Source of the DNA: Andrena cerasifolii | Lineage: Eukaryota > Arthropoda > Insecta > Hymenoptera > Andrenidae | NCBI RefSeq assembly: GCF_050908995.1 | Contig: NW_027484918.1 | Location: 62,001-126,000 of the forward strand | DNA length: 64,000 nucleotides | Direction: 5' to 3' | Shown here: positions 39,292 through 51,056 of the stretch, one piece after another | Position numbering within the stretch: the first letter of the stretch is position 1 | Layout of the letters: each line of letters starts with the position of its first letter | Made by a program: the position numbers and the translations under genes | Notes under the pieces: generated by a model | Told to the model about the DNA's origin: nothing | Seen by the model: only the letters and a program-made list of their open reading frames with translations | Databases searched by the model: none

Positions 39292-42200
39292 TTATTCGAC
39301 AAAGTGTTTTATTCTATTTACGTGGACGGTTAACGTTCTTCTTCCCTTTTTAATGGTGACGTTAACTTTGGATTTTTTATCTATTACTGTGTATGGTCCT
39401 TCCCATTTCGCGTCTAGTTTTTTTTATCTTCGTCGTCTCACTGTTTCATCGTATAATAATACCTCATCGCCTATTTTGAATTGAATTTCCTTACTTTTTT
39501 TATCGTATGTAGTTTTTGAGCGTTGTTTCGCGTCTACTAACTTTGCTCGCGCTACTTCATTTGAGGTCCTTAGCCGTTCTCTGGCCTCTTGCGCGTAATC
39601 GTCGTAATTATAGGTAGGATTTGGCGTGATTTTTAGTGCGGTCGGTAGTTCCGCTTTCTGTCCGTAAACTAGTTCGTGGGGGGTGTAACCTGTCGCAGTA
39701 TGCGGGGTTGTATTATAAGTGAACATTGCGTAGGGTAACCATTTGTCCCAATCGGAATGGTCTCGGTCTATATAATGTCTCAGGTATTCTACTAACGTCC
39801 TGTGGGACCTTTCCAGTGCTCCGTTCGATTCAGGGTGATAAGCCGTAGTTTGAATTTTCGTGATCTTTAATAACTTACATGTGTCTTTGAACATTTCTCC
39901 TATGAAATTGGCTCCCTGATCTGTCAGGATTTTATCTGGTATTCCATGTTCACAAATTATCTTTGTTACAAATGCTTCTGCTATCGTTTTTGCTTCTTGG
40001 TCGAGGATGGGTATTGCTTTACTAAATTTCGTGAGGTGATCCTGGAATGTTAGGATGTATCTATTTCCTAGCGTAGTTACTGTGAGGGGTCCTACTATAT
40101 CCAGTGCGCCCTTTTCGAATGGTCGAGTAGGCGTGTCGGAAATCACCATTGGTGCTTTGGTCCTTCTACTTGCTTTATTCTTTTGGTACCAGGTGCATTT
40201 TTGGATGTACTCTTCTATGTCTTTATCCATTCCCGTCCATTTATACCTTTGTTTTATTCTTTGTGCTGTACGTTGGATTCCTTGATGTCCGCCTAATGGT
40301 GCTAAATGGTATTCGTACAGTATTTGTTGTCTGTCTTTTTCAGATTCTACCTCGACTATGCTTGTTTCTTGTTTTGTGTTTTCAACGCTTTCTTCTTGTT
40401 GGTGCCGTATTACATTCACGTTTCTACTCAGCGCGTCTGCGTTTGTGTTGGCTTTTCCAGCCTTATGTATTATCTCGTAGTCGTATTCGGCTAATTGTAT
40501 TCGCCAGCGAATCAGTCTCGATCCGGGGTCTTGTACCTTGAATAACCATACCAGTGCTTTGTGATCTATTACCACCTTGAAGTGTGTTCCATACACATAG
40601 GGTCGAAATTGTTTCGTTGCCCAGACGATAGCGAGTAATTCCTTTTCAGTTGTGTTATAGTTTCTTTCTGCTTTATTCAAAACTCTGCTCGCGTATGCTA
40701 TCGGTCGGTCTTCTCCTATTTCTCCTTGCGATAGTATTGCGCCTATCGCTATATCGGATGCATCGGTTGTGACTATGAATTCTTTTGAAAAATCTGGGTA
40801 GGCTAATACGGGCGCTGTAATTAAACAGTTTTTTAGCGTCTCGAACGCGTATTGCTGTTCGGCTGCCCAGACAAATTCCGTTTTGCCGCTTGTTAGGTTT
40901 GATAAGGGTTTCGCTATTTTTGAATATTGTGGAATGAACCTTCGGTAATATCCTGCTAGTCCTAAGAAGGATTGTAATTCTTTTAATTTCGTAGGCACGG
41001 TGTACTGTTCCACTGCCCTCGTTTTCTCTGGATCCGGATTTATGCCTTCTGGGGTTATTATGTGTCCCAGAAATCCTACTTCTTTACATAGGAACGAGCA
41101 TTTTTCCGGCTGCAGTTTCAGGTTGTATTCTCGTAGCTTTCTCATCACCCTTCGCAATCATGCATTATGCTCCTGCAGGGTAGCACCGTGTACTACTATG
41201 TCATCCAGATAGACGAAACAGTCTATCCCTTGTAGTCCCACGAGTACGGTGTTCATCATCCTTTGGAACGTTGCCGGTGCGTTTCTTAGTCCAAAGGGCA
41301 TTCGGTTGAACTCGAAATGTCCCTGTGGCGTGGAGAACGCCGTCTTTGCCTTGTCTCTATCGTCCATGGGTATCTGGTGGTACCCGGACGCGAGATCTAG
41401 CGTGGTGAAGTACTGAGCGTTCCCTAACTGGTGAAGTATATCTGTGATATTTGGCAGTGGGTACGAGTCTCCTATCGTGACTTCGTTTACTTTTCTGAAA
41501 TCTACGACTACGCGTTTTCTAACATTTCCTTCGGCATCCGGTTTCTTTGGTACTACCAGTAGCGGTGCGTTCCATGGGCTGTCGCTGTGTTGTACGATCC
41601 CGTCTTCTATCATTTGGTGTAACTGTGCTTTTACCTCACGCTTGTGCGTTTCTGGTAACCTATATGGTTTTATATTGCAGGGGTTCGTTCCCTCCTTGAC
41701 GGGTATGCGATGCGTCGTCGCATTCGTGGTTGTCAAGGGGTCGCTTGCTAAATGGAAATTTTTGCAAAATTCCCTGCCGATTTCTTCGATGCTAAATTTT
41801 TCCTCGCTGTTTAGGTGATTTAATTTCATCAATTCCAAGACTCTGTTCACGCGAGTTATCAGCGGTTCTTTTCCAATGGTTGCGCGGAATGCCGCGACAG
41901 CGGAATGTACGCTCGCTGCCGCGTTGCCTGGTACCTCGGTTAATTCTATGTGTGGTATTAGCAACGTGCGCGAACCATTTGTTAGATTTATAATACAGGC
42001 TATTCCTTTTCCTCGGACTGGTTTTACTAAACACTCGCCCAGGAATATTCCTTCTTCTAATTCTCGTTTCTCTATTATTCCTTCTCTTTCGCCGTCTATG
42101 TCGATTTCTACTATCGTCTGCGCGCGTGGGGGAATCGTGATTTTATTTTGAGCTAGGAGGGTTTTCCAGGGTCGGTCCCCGATCGTGAGGGTTCGCGTTT

Positions 42201-42590
42201 TATAATCAATTCTAGCCTCGTGGCTCTTGAGGAAGTCTATTCCTATTATCCCTTGGGAGTCTTTTAGCGTGTCTCCTTCGACTATGTATAAAGGGTGCTT
42301 AATTTCTTTGTCTTCGAGTGAGAACGTAGCTTCTATCCTTCCTAATGTTGTGATTGGCTCTCCAGAAAGGGCTATTAGTTGCAGATCGCTTCCTTTCCTT
42401 TCCACGTCGTCTCAGACGCATGTTTTGGCTATTACCGATACCTCTGCTCCTGAGTCTATTAACATCCGAACTACTTTATCCTTGCTTTCTTTTATTTCTA
42501 CCTGTATTTCGTCTGATGCGAAGTCGGTCGTTTCGGCCGTGTGTGTCCGTATTTTCGCTGTTCGCATAGATTTTCGATTCTCTTCGCGGT
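39292..42590 (-). pseudogene. pol: Gypsy-1 pol (protease, RT, RNase H, integrase), interrupted
   Basis: Retropepsin core MLIDSGAEVSV precedes a TGA at 42412-42414. RT follows with DLASGYHQIPM and catalytic YLDD, then TGA at 41158-41160. RNase H (TTDASDIAIGAILSQ) and integrase (D in ALDIVG, D in LTDQGANF, E in NGALERSH) are on 39424-41157. The integrase C-terminal domain (KWEGPYTVI...) continues in another frame to 39292 after an A-run near 39420. Start is approximate; pol overlaps gag in a different frame, as is usual for the family. Two nonsense codons and one frameshift make it inactive. Confidence 0.85.
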
Positions 42591-43301
42591 TATCGCGTTG
42601 CTCGTTAGAGGGGAAGGAGAGGGCCGGACCTCTCGGTTGCGATTTTGCTGGGTTGGCATTGTAAGGCCATCGTCCTTGCTCGCGTGCTCTATCATAATTA
42701 TATGACTGGCGTTGTACCGCGGAGCACCACTGCTCGCGGAACTCGCGCCGCGGTTTAATGCAGACGTTGTAAACCGTTTCTTGGTAGAGCGTTCTTCCTC
42801 TATAGCTATCGATATCGCTTCCTGCAAATCGGCTGATCGTCGTGATTTGACCAGAATTTTCAGGTCGTCGCGAAGCCCTTCTTGCAAAAGTGTGTGCGCT
42901 TGCCTTTTAAATATTTTAACGGCTGCTGCTTTTTCTACTGGCATATCGTTTTCGTCTAACCCTACCTCGATTAATTCGTTAAGCAATTTAGCCAGACGGC
43001 TCCCGTAGGAATGTGCATCTTCCTGCGTTCCTTGGGTACATTTCAAAAGTTCCATTAATACGGTCGCGGACCTACGCGCTGGTTTGTAAATTGAGTTTAA
43101 TACGTCTTCCAGGTCCTTGAACGTTCGAATGTCCCGTGTCCGTACTTCTAATCGCGCTGTTCCAATTAACCTGGTCGTCTTTATTCCATTTATGATCTGA
43201 GCCCGGTGCTCAGGCGTTTTGAATGATCTCAACACGTATTTAGCAGTGTCGAGGAAATCTACTAGCTCCTTGCTATTGGTCCCGTCAAATTTGGGTACCA
43301 T
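42498..43301 (-). CDS. gag: Gypsy-1 Gag capsid region
   Basis: 267-residue frame with a Gypsy capsid pattern (PKFDGTNSKELVDFLD..., STVLMELLKCTQGTQEDAHSYGSRLAKLLNEL). It overlaps the pol frame at the 3' end. A nucleocapsid zinc knuckle is not evident. It forms the virus-like particle shell. Confidence 0.75.
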   Translation of the reverse strand: MVPKFDGTNSKELVDFLDTAKYVLRSFKTPEHRAQIINGIKTTRLIGTARLEVRTRDIRTFKDLEDVLNSIYKPARRSATVLMELLKCTQGTQEDAHSYGSRLAKLLNELIEVGLDENDMPVEKAAAVKIFKRQAHTLLQEGLRDDLKILVKSRRSADLQEAISIAIEEERSTKKRFTTSALNRGASSASSGAPRYNASHIIMIEHASKDDGLTMPTQQNRNREVRPSPSPLTSNAITAKRIENLCEQRKYGHTRPKRPTSHQTKYR

Positions 43302-43476
43302 TTTTAAGGCGTTAAAGGATCATCGTTCATCCAATTCTATAGGACCGTCGGGCGGTTCCTCAATTTTGAATGCGGGGGGTACGAAAAGACTAGCTCGCCT
43401 AGGCTTGTCATCTCTGTCTAGTTCGTCGCCGAAATCCGCCGTCCCCGTGGCCCTCTCTTGGCGGGGGTGATTCTAA

Positions 43477-44232
43477 TCATAATCGCATCCTATCTATTTC
43501 TTCTTCTACCTGTCGGGGCATAACCCGTATTTCGTCTCCGTTTCTCTGTCTGTATTCCGTCATATGAGATTCCGATAGATCTGTCAGTTTCCGAGCTATT
43601 TCCTGCACAGACTCCTGTAGAAGCTGTAACGTTTGTTCGATCGCGGGCAGTTTACCTACAGTCTGCTCTAGCGTCGCGACTCTAGCTTCGGATCTCGCAT
43701 TTCTCGAATCGGTTACTACCACTAGGGGTTCAATAATCGGGGTGTCCACCCTCGCGGATCCTCCTGGGTTTTGCCCTACTGGGGATCTCTGCATTGTGCT
43801 TAATGCTTGTCTATGTGTCGGACAAAATAAGTCGCTGTCGTACGAGGTGTACGTGAACCCGCTGTTTTCGGAGCAAGTCTCGCCAGACGTATCCAACGCT
43901 ATGGGAGGAAGTAAACTAGAATCTAAATCCTCGAAGGGGAATAGTCGTTCCCAAACTACGTGTCCGTCGGGTCCTAGCGATCCTTGTAATGCTTCAGTTA
44001 TTGAACTATCGTGTCCTGCTAGCCGATTTGGGCCGTCTATCGCGCTCTCGTTGGTTTCGATAATCGCATCGACCGCCGCCGCGTATTCTTCGTCGCTGGG
44101 TGCGATCGCGGGTAAGCTACGTGTTCGGCGTGAAGTGCCTATTCGACTTATGTCCGGTACTACGGTTTCGCGTTTTTCTATTACGCCTAGATTTCGCTCG
44201 AGGTTAGGCCCTGCTGATACCGCTCGGCGCAT
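43477..44232 (-). CDS. Gypsy-1 N-terminal Gag-like ORF
   Basis: 251-residue polar frame upstream of the capsid ORF, ending in helices (ATLEQTVGKLPAIEQTLQLLQESVQEIARKL). It is probably the N-terminal Gag/matrix part, separated from the capsid frame by stops between 43302 and 43476. No family motif is visible. Confidence 0.55.
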   Translation of the reverse strand: MRRAVSAGPNLERNLGVIEKRETVVPDISRIGTSRRTRSLPAIAPSDEEYAAAVDAIIETNESAIDGPNRLAGHDSSITEALQGSLGPDGHVVWERLFPFEDLDSSLLPPIALDTSGETCSENSGFTYTSYDSDLFCPTHRQALSTMQRSPVGQNPGGSARVDTPIIEPLVVVTDSRNARSEARVATLEQTVGKLPAIEQTLQLLQESVQEIARKLTDLSESHMTEYRQRNGDEIRVMPRQVEEEIDRMRL

Positions 44233-44443
44233 GAAAAATATTCTGCGACGCGACGCTCAACGTATGTATTAGATTTCGCACTTACAATACGAATAGTAGC
44301 AGCTGCATCGATGTCGTGGTCGTGGAGTGGTCGTTGACAGCACTACTAGTTGATCTACTGCCTCCGTTGCTGGTCGGTATTGGCTGTGGTAGATCTGCGT
44401 TGCTCTCGTCAGTAAGGCTCACCTGGTCCTCTACGTTGGCTGA

Positions 44444-44458
44444 ATCCCACCGCTGCCA
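44444..44458 (-). other. Gypsy-1 primer-binding site
   Basis: TGGCAGCGGTGGGAT on the minus strand, just inside the 5' LTR. It resembles the other LTR-element PBS sites in this window and a tRNA-Leu 3' end (from memory). Confidence 0.6.
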
Positions 44459-44465
44459 TCAATTT

Positions 44466-44863
44466 TGTGGTGAGGTTGCCGGGGCTGAGATTCTCCCTGA
44501 GAATCTCGTCGGTTGCCGTGGGCTGGTCCCTGAAGGGTCGTCCTCCGGGCTCCGATAGTACGGGTGTAGATGCCGGGAACGGGGATTCGGTATGAACCGA
44601 AGGTAGTGGATCTTTAGCCGGTTTAAGAGTTGGAACTCACCGTAGAGTGAACAAAGATTTATTGAGCTTAAACTGACAATGGCGCGGCGATCACGGCAGT
44701 GATCGCTAATCGATTCGCAAAAGTTGAGTTCGCCAGCCCCGTTTGGGCGGTGGTTATATATGGTCATTTTGGGTCACGATGGGGCCTAATGGTCGATGTC
44801 CGATTCCTTAGCATTGGAACACGTCTTGCGGGCTCGATGCTAAACGGTGGTTGCTTCACAACA
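44466..44863 (-). repeat. Gypsy-1 5' LTR
   Basis: Minus strand TGTTGTGAAGCAACC...CCTCACCACA. Matches the 3' LTR but carries an extra block of about 95 bp near its end (44476-44556) and lacks about 57 bp elsewhere. Confidence 0.75.
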
Positions 44864-44867
44864 TATT

Positions 44868-47800
44868 TTTTTTATTTTTTAAAAAAAAATTTAATTTTTT
44901 TAAAATTTAAAAAAAAAAATTTATTTATTTATTTTAAATTTTTATTATTATTTTTTTTAATTTTTAATTTTTTTTTATATTTTATTTATTTTTTTAAATT
45001 TTTTCTTTATTTTTTTGCTTTTAATTTTAAATTTTTAATTTAAAATTTTTAAATTTCTTAAAAATTTTTTTATTTTTTTTTTAATTTTTGTTCATTTAAT
45101 TTTTTCCTTAATTCATTTATTATTATTATTTTATTTATTTATTTATTTATTTTTAATTTTTTTATATTTTTTTAAAAAATTTTTTTAAATTTCTTAAAAA
45201 AAATTTAAATTTCTTAAAAAAATTTCTTATTTTATTTATTTATTTATCTTTAAATTTTCATTTATTTTACAATTTTTTTTAAAACTTTTTTTAAATTTTT
45301 AATTTTTTTTTTACTTTCTTAAAAAAAATTTTAAAAAAAATTTTAAAATATTTTTTAAACAATTTTTTAAATTTTTATTTTATTTTTTAATTATTTTTTA
45401 TTGTTTGTTAATCTTTAAAAAAAATTTAAAAAAAATTTTTTTTAATTTTTTTATTTATTTATTTTTTAAATTATTTATTTATTTCTTTGTTTTTTATTAT
45501 TTTTTACTTTAATCCTTTTTTTTTAATTTTTTAAAAAAATTAAAAATAAAATTATTTAGATTTTTACAATTTTTTTCTTAATTTTTTTTCAATTTTATAA
45601 TTTTTTTTTACTTTTCTTTAATTTTTTAAAAAAATTTATTTTTTTTTTTTAAATTTTTAAATATTTTTTTTAAATTATTTATTTATTTTTATTTAACTTT
45701 CAAATTTTTTTAAATTTTTTTATATTTTTTTTTAAAATGTTAAAAAAAATTTTTTAATTTTTTTTTATTATTTTTGTTTATTTAATTTTTTCTTTAATTC
45801 ATTTATTATTATTATTTTATTTATTTATTTGTCTTTTCTTTATTTTTTTATTTTTTTAAATTTTTTAAATTTTTTTTAAAAAAATGTTTAAAATATTTTT
45901 TAAACAATTTTTTTTAAATTTATTATAATTTTTTTTATTTATTTTTTTAAAAAAAAAATTTTTTGCTTTTTATTTTTTAAAAATATTTTTTTTAATATTT
46001 TAAAATTTTTTTTCACTTTTCAATTTTTTTTTAATTTTTTAAAAAAAAATTTAAAAAATTTTTTAAATATTTTTCAAACAATTTAAATTTTTTTTATTTC
46101 TTATATATATTTTAAAATTTTTTCTTTATTTTTTTATTTTTTTTTCAATTTTAAAAATTTTTTCTTTAAATATCTTCAAAAAATTTTGTTTGTTTCTTTT
46201 TTTAAATTTTTGTTTATTTAATTTTTTCTTTAATTAATTTATTATTATTATTTTATTTATTTATTTATTTTTAATTTTTTTATTTTTCTATTTTTTGTTA
46301 TTTTTAAAAAATTTAAAAAAAAAATTTCAAATTTTTTTTAAAAATTCTTTTAAAAAATTTCTTAAAACTTTTTTTTTAATTTTTTATAAAATTTTTGTTT
46401 ATTTAATTTTTTCTTTAATTCATTTATTATTACTATTTTATTTATTTATTGATCTTTAAAATTTTTTATTTTTTTAAATTTAAAATAATTTTTTACATTT
46501 CTTTAAAAAATTTCTTTAAAATTTCTTAAAAAAATCTTTTCAACTTTTTTTTTAAATTTTGTTTATTTAATTTTTTCTTTAATTCATTTATTATTATTAT
46601 TTTATTTATTTATTTACATTTAAATTTTCAATTATTTTAAATTTTTTTTTTAATTTTCATTTATTTTTAAAAAAAATATTTTAATTTTTTTTTTAAATTT
46701 CTTAAATTTTTGTTTATTTAATTTTTTCTTTAATTCATTTATTATTATTATTTTATTTATTTATATATTTAAAATTTTTTTTAATTTTTAAAATTTTTTT
46801 TTCAATTTCTTAAAAAAAATTTTATATTTCTTAAAATTTTTTCTTATTTTATTTATTTATTTATCTTTAAATTTTCATTTATTTTTAAAAATTTTTTAAA
46901 ACTTTTTTTAAATTTTTAATTTTTTTTTAATTTCTTAAAAAAAAATTTTAAAAAAATTTAAAAAAATATTTTTTAAACAATTTTTAAAATTTTTATTTTA
47001 TTTTTTAATTATTTTTTTATTGTTTGTTAATTTTTAAAAAAAAAATACAAAAAATTTTTAAAAATTTTTTTTATTTATTTATTTCTTTGTTTTTTTATTA
47101 TTTTTTACTTTAATCCTTTTTTATTATTTTTTACTTTAATCCTTTTTTATTATTTTTTTTAATTTTTTAAAAAAATTTTTGAAAAAATTTTATTTAGATT
47201 TTTACTATTTTTTTCTTAATTTTTTTCCAATTTTATATTTTTTTTACTTTTCTTTAATTTTTTTAATTTTTTAAAAATTTTTAAAAATTTTTTTGAAATT
47301 TTTTTTAAAAGGTTTTTTAGTTTTTTATTTTTTTTTAATTTTTTCAAATTTTTATAAAAAATTTTTTTCAAATTTTTTTTAAAAAATTTTTTCAAATTTT
47401 TTTAAAAAATTTTTTCAAATTTTTTTTAAAAATTTTTTTCAAATTTTTTTTTTAATTTTTTGTCAATTTTTTTCAATTTTTCAATTTATTTAATTTAAAA
47501 AAAAATATTTAATTTTTTCTTTAATTCATTTATTATTGTTATTTTATTTATTTATTTGTTTTAAATTTTTGTAAATTTCTATTTTTTTGTTTTTTTTTAA
47601 ATTTTTTTAAAAAAATTAAAAAAAATTTTTTTAAATTCTTTTAAAAAATTTCTTATAATTTTTTTTTAATTTTTCTTGAAATTTTTGTTTATTTAATTTT
47701 TTCTTTAATTTATTTATTATTACTATTTTATTTATTTATTTATCTTTAAATTTTTTTATATTTTAAAATTTAATTTTTTTTTACATTTCTTTAAATTTTT

Positions 47801-49208
47801 TTTTAAATTTCTTAAAAAAATCTCTTCAACTTCTTTTTTAAATTTTTGGTTATTTAATTTTTTATTTGATTAATTTATTATTATTATGTTATTTATTTAT
47901 TTACATTTAAATTTTCAATTATTTTTAAAAATATTAAAAAAAAACTTTTCTTAATTTTTTAAAAAATATTTGTTTATTTAATTTTTTCTTTAATTCATTT
48001 ATTATTATTATTTTACTTATTTATTTATCCTTATATTTTCTTTTATTTTTTTAAATTTTTTTAAAAACTTTTTTTTGAATTTTTTTGAATTTTTTTTAAA
48101 TATTTTAAATTTTTTCAAAAATTATTATTATTTAAAAAAATCTAAATATTTAAAAAAAAATTCAATTAATTAATTTTTTAAAATATATTTAAATTGTTAT
48201 TTTTTATTCTTTTAAATTTTCTTTTAAATTTTGTTTCTAATTCTTTTTTATTATTTTAAATTTTTTTAGAAATTTAAAAAAAAATTTATTTGTTTTTTTT
48301 TTATTTTTTTTTCAATTTTTAAAATTTTTTTTAAAATTATAAAAAAATTCTTCTTTTTTTTTAAATTTAAAAAATTCTAATATTTTATTATTTTTTTATG
48401 CATTTATTTAAAAAAATTTTTTTTTAATTTTTTTAATTTTTTTTAATTTTTATCTAAATTTCTTAAAAAAATTAAAAAAAAATATTTTAAATTAAAAATT
48501 AAATTTAAATTAAAAATTTTTTTTTAAATTTTTTTTAAAAATTTTTTTTTTAAAAATTTCTTTTTTTAAATTTTCTTTTTAAATTTCTTAAAAAAATGTT
48601 AAATTTCTTAAAAAAAAATTTTTTTTTAAATTTTTGTTTATTTAATTTTTTCTTTAATTAATTTATTATTATTATTTTATTTATTTATTTACATTTAAAT
48701 TTTCATTTATTTTAAAATTTTTTTTTAATTTTCATTTATTTTTAAAAAAAAATTTAATTTTTTTTTTAAATTTCTTAAATTTTTGATTATTTAATTTTTT
48801 CTTTAATTCATTTATTATTATTATTATATTTACTTATTTATCTTTTCTATATTTTTTTTTAATTTTTAAAATTTTTTTTAAAATAATGTTTAAAATATAT
48901 TTTAAACAATTTTTTTTACACTTTTATATATTTTTTTATTTTTTTTTTTCAAAATTATTTTTTTCTTTTTATTTTCTTTTAAATTTTTTTATAAATTTTT
49001 AAAAAAAATTTTTTAGTTTTTAAAAAAAATTATTTAAAATATTTTTTAATTTTTTTTAAATTTCTAAAAAAAAATTTTTTTTTAAATTTCTAAAAAAAAA
49101 AAATTTTTTTTTTAAATTTCTAAAAAAAATTTTTTTTTTAATTTTTGGTTATTTAATTTTTTCGTTAATTCATTTATTATTATTATTTTATTTATTTATT
49201 TATCTTTT
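44868..49208. repeat. A/T-only satellite block 3
   Basis: 4.3 kb of nearly pure A/T. At least a dozen copies of the satellite core are spaced irregularly (near 45090, 45775, 46210, 46400, 46560, 46710, 47680, 47850, 47975, 48635, 48785, 49145). No gene. Confidence 0.9.
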
Positions 49209-50089
49209 TGTTACGTCCCGATATAAGACTTCCTGTAAATCACCCCGAGCGGTTGGAATGATTTACCGGGTTCTTGCTCTATCGAAGGGCTAAGGCCCAC
49301 CTTGACTATACTTTCCGGGAATATGGAAGGTGACAAGGGTTTGAAAGAATAAAGTACAGGGAATATAAGGGAGAAACGATAAGAATAAATATATTGTTAC
49401 ATAAATAAGATTATCCTACCTCGAGACAGCGCTTCGTCTCAGCTGTCGCTCGCTGTGTCGCTCGGGTGTCGCGCGGCACGCTTGCCGTCTCGTGTTTCGG
49501 TCGCTCGCAGTGTCGCTGACCTACGGGTAGGTCGTGGTCGCTCGCTGTGCTTCTCGGATGTCGGTGGCCTAGAGCCCGTCGTACCGCACTGTCTCTAACG
49601 TACTTCTACGCGGTCCTACGTCGGTCTCGATTGACGCGCAAGGGCTCTCCCGGCTATGCCGTTTCCTGTGTGTCGGACGGAGTTACCCTTCTTACGAATT
49701 ACTATCGGCCGATCGCGCTTCGCGGAATCTGCGTGGAGACGTGGTCGCGGTATCTAGACGGTCCTCTGGTCCGTCGCGACTTCCTAACTCGAGCACTCGA
49801 ATAATAATAATCTTTTTAGCGGCTCCCGATCGCGGGCCGAACCTCGAACGATCCCTACGAATGGGGGAAACTGCCCCGTCGGCAGCTGTCGCTTGCTTCA
49901 CCAATTCCCTGATTATTGAGAAATAATTGGGGAATTGGGCCGAGCGCGGTCGTTGTCCCCATCGCTGTTGCCACGGGCTCAGCACCACTCGATTGCTACA
50001 CGCGAGGCGATTCCGCTGGATCGCCCTTGCGAAACAAAAGCGACGCGTGGACAGCAAGCACGGGATGGACCTAAAGGGCCCATGTAACA
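49209..50089 (-). repeat. Gypsy-2 3' LTR
   Basis: 881 bp, near identical to the 5' LTR apart from an extra 42-bp CGCTCG/GTCGCTCG-rich block near 49430-49480. A short purine run (AAGTGGGGTGG, minus) adjoins it at 50090-50100 as PPT. Confidence 0.92.
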
Positions 50090-50448
50090 CCACCCCACTT
50101 AGACACGAAACGGCCACGGGAGGCTGTTTCGTCGTCAACCCGTGCGTAGCTGTCGGCGCGTACGCTTTTTCCGCGTCTTAATACTATGAATAACGCACTT
50201 AAAACTAGGGGACGCAAGGAGAAACTAATGAATAAGTCATAATTAACCCATAAAAGAAAACCCATATATTGTTATAAAATAATTTACAGAAAAGAAAAAA
50301 AACAAGGTAATGGCGCTGGTAGGTGGTGATAATGGCCTGATCGCTCTGCTGCAAATAGAAATGAAAAACCGAAAAAATTACAATCGGATCGCGTCACTTT
50401 TAAGTGTTACAATTTTGTTGGTATTTACCTAATACGAGAGGTGCTCCT

Positions 50449-50907
50449 TTATTCCGCTCCGGCGGAGATCACCCAGGGCACATCCCGGGGTTTGGGAGGC
50501 TCCAACGGACTTGGTGCCTCCAGAATCGGGAAGGCCGGGAGAAATCGCAGTTCTGCTTCCACCATTGCCCGGATACAACCGGTGCAATTTCCGGGCACAG
50601 ACCATTTTAGATGGCGCCTCCGGCACTGGGTGCACCTGGTTAGTGCGACGGCCCTGGTCTCACTTGCCAACCAGTGCACCGCTAGCTTGCGGTAATCGTT
50701 GAAATTTTCCGGTGGGTTCGTCCACGCGCATACCCCGCACAGTGTCTGGGTTTTTAACGCCCAGACGCGTCCGTCCTCCCCCGTGCACGTTGTCTCCGGA
50801 CGCACGCATAGCCTCCGTCCGAAGGGTCCTTGGAGGCGGCGCGGGAGGACGGCCTCTGCCAGGGATGCGCGGACGTGCTTTGAATCGTTAAAGGTGCGAT
50901 ACTCCAT
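50449..50907 (-). CDS. Accessory Cys-rich ORF downstream of Gypsy-2 env
   Basis: 152 residues from ATG 50907 (MEYRTFNDSKHVRA). Cys pairs CGVC, CTQC and, after 12 residues, CTGC suggest a zinc-binding fold; the C-terminus is Pro/Glu-rich. It lies between env and the 3' LTR, where typical Gypsy elements have no gene. No stop or frameshift interrupts it, unlike gag and pol. Family is unknown; it may be a captured gene. The gap 50101-50448 shows no gene. Confidence 0.6.
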   Translation of the reverse strand: MEYRTFNDSKHVRASLAEAVLPRRLQGPFGRRLCVRPETTCTGEDGRVWALKTQTLCGVCAWTNPPENFNDYRKLAVHWLASETRAVALTRCTQCRRRHLKWSVPGNCTGCIRAMVEAELRFLPAFPILEAPSPLEPPKPRDVPWVISAGAE

Positions 50908-51056
50908 TTTCTCGTTGTTGTAAGAATTTTCTAACGACTGTATCTCGCTCGCTTGATTGATGTCTTATATGCTATTGTCCCTACTACCTAATTTTCGCAG
51001 CAGAGCGCATCGCGAGGATTGATTCTACAGGTATCGCGTGGGGTTTATTGCTACGG

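Larger units (their letters stand above)
36829..44863 (-). mobile_element. Gypsy-1, errantivirus-like LTR retrotransposon
   Basis: Minus-strand element of 8 kb with LTRs at both ends, TATT duplicated outside (36825-36828, 44864-44867), PBS, gag, pol and env, and a polypurine tract. Each coding region is disrupted by stops or frameshifts. It sits in the A/T satellite. Confidence 0.9.

Noticed and set aside
49547..50265. Small frames inside the Gypsy-2 LTRs
   Set aside because: They recur in both LTRs but have no motifs, and LTRs are not expected to code.
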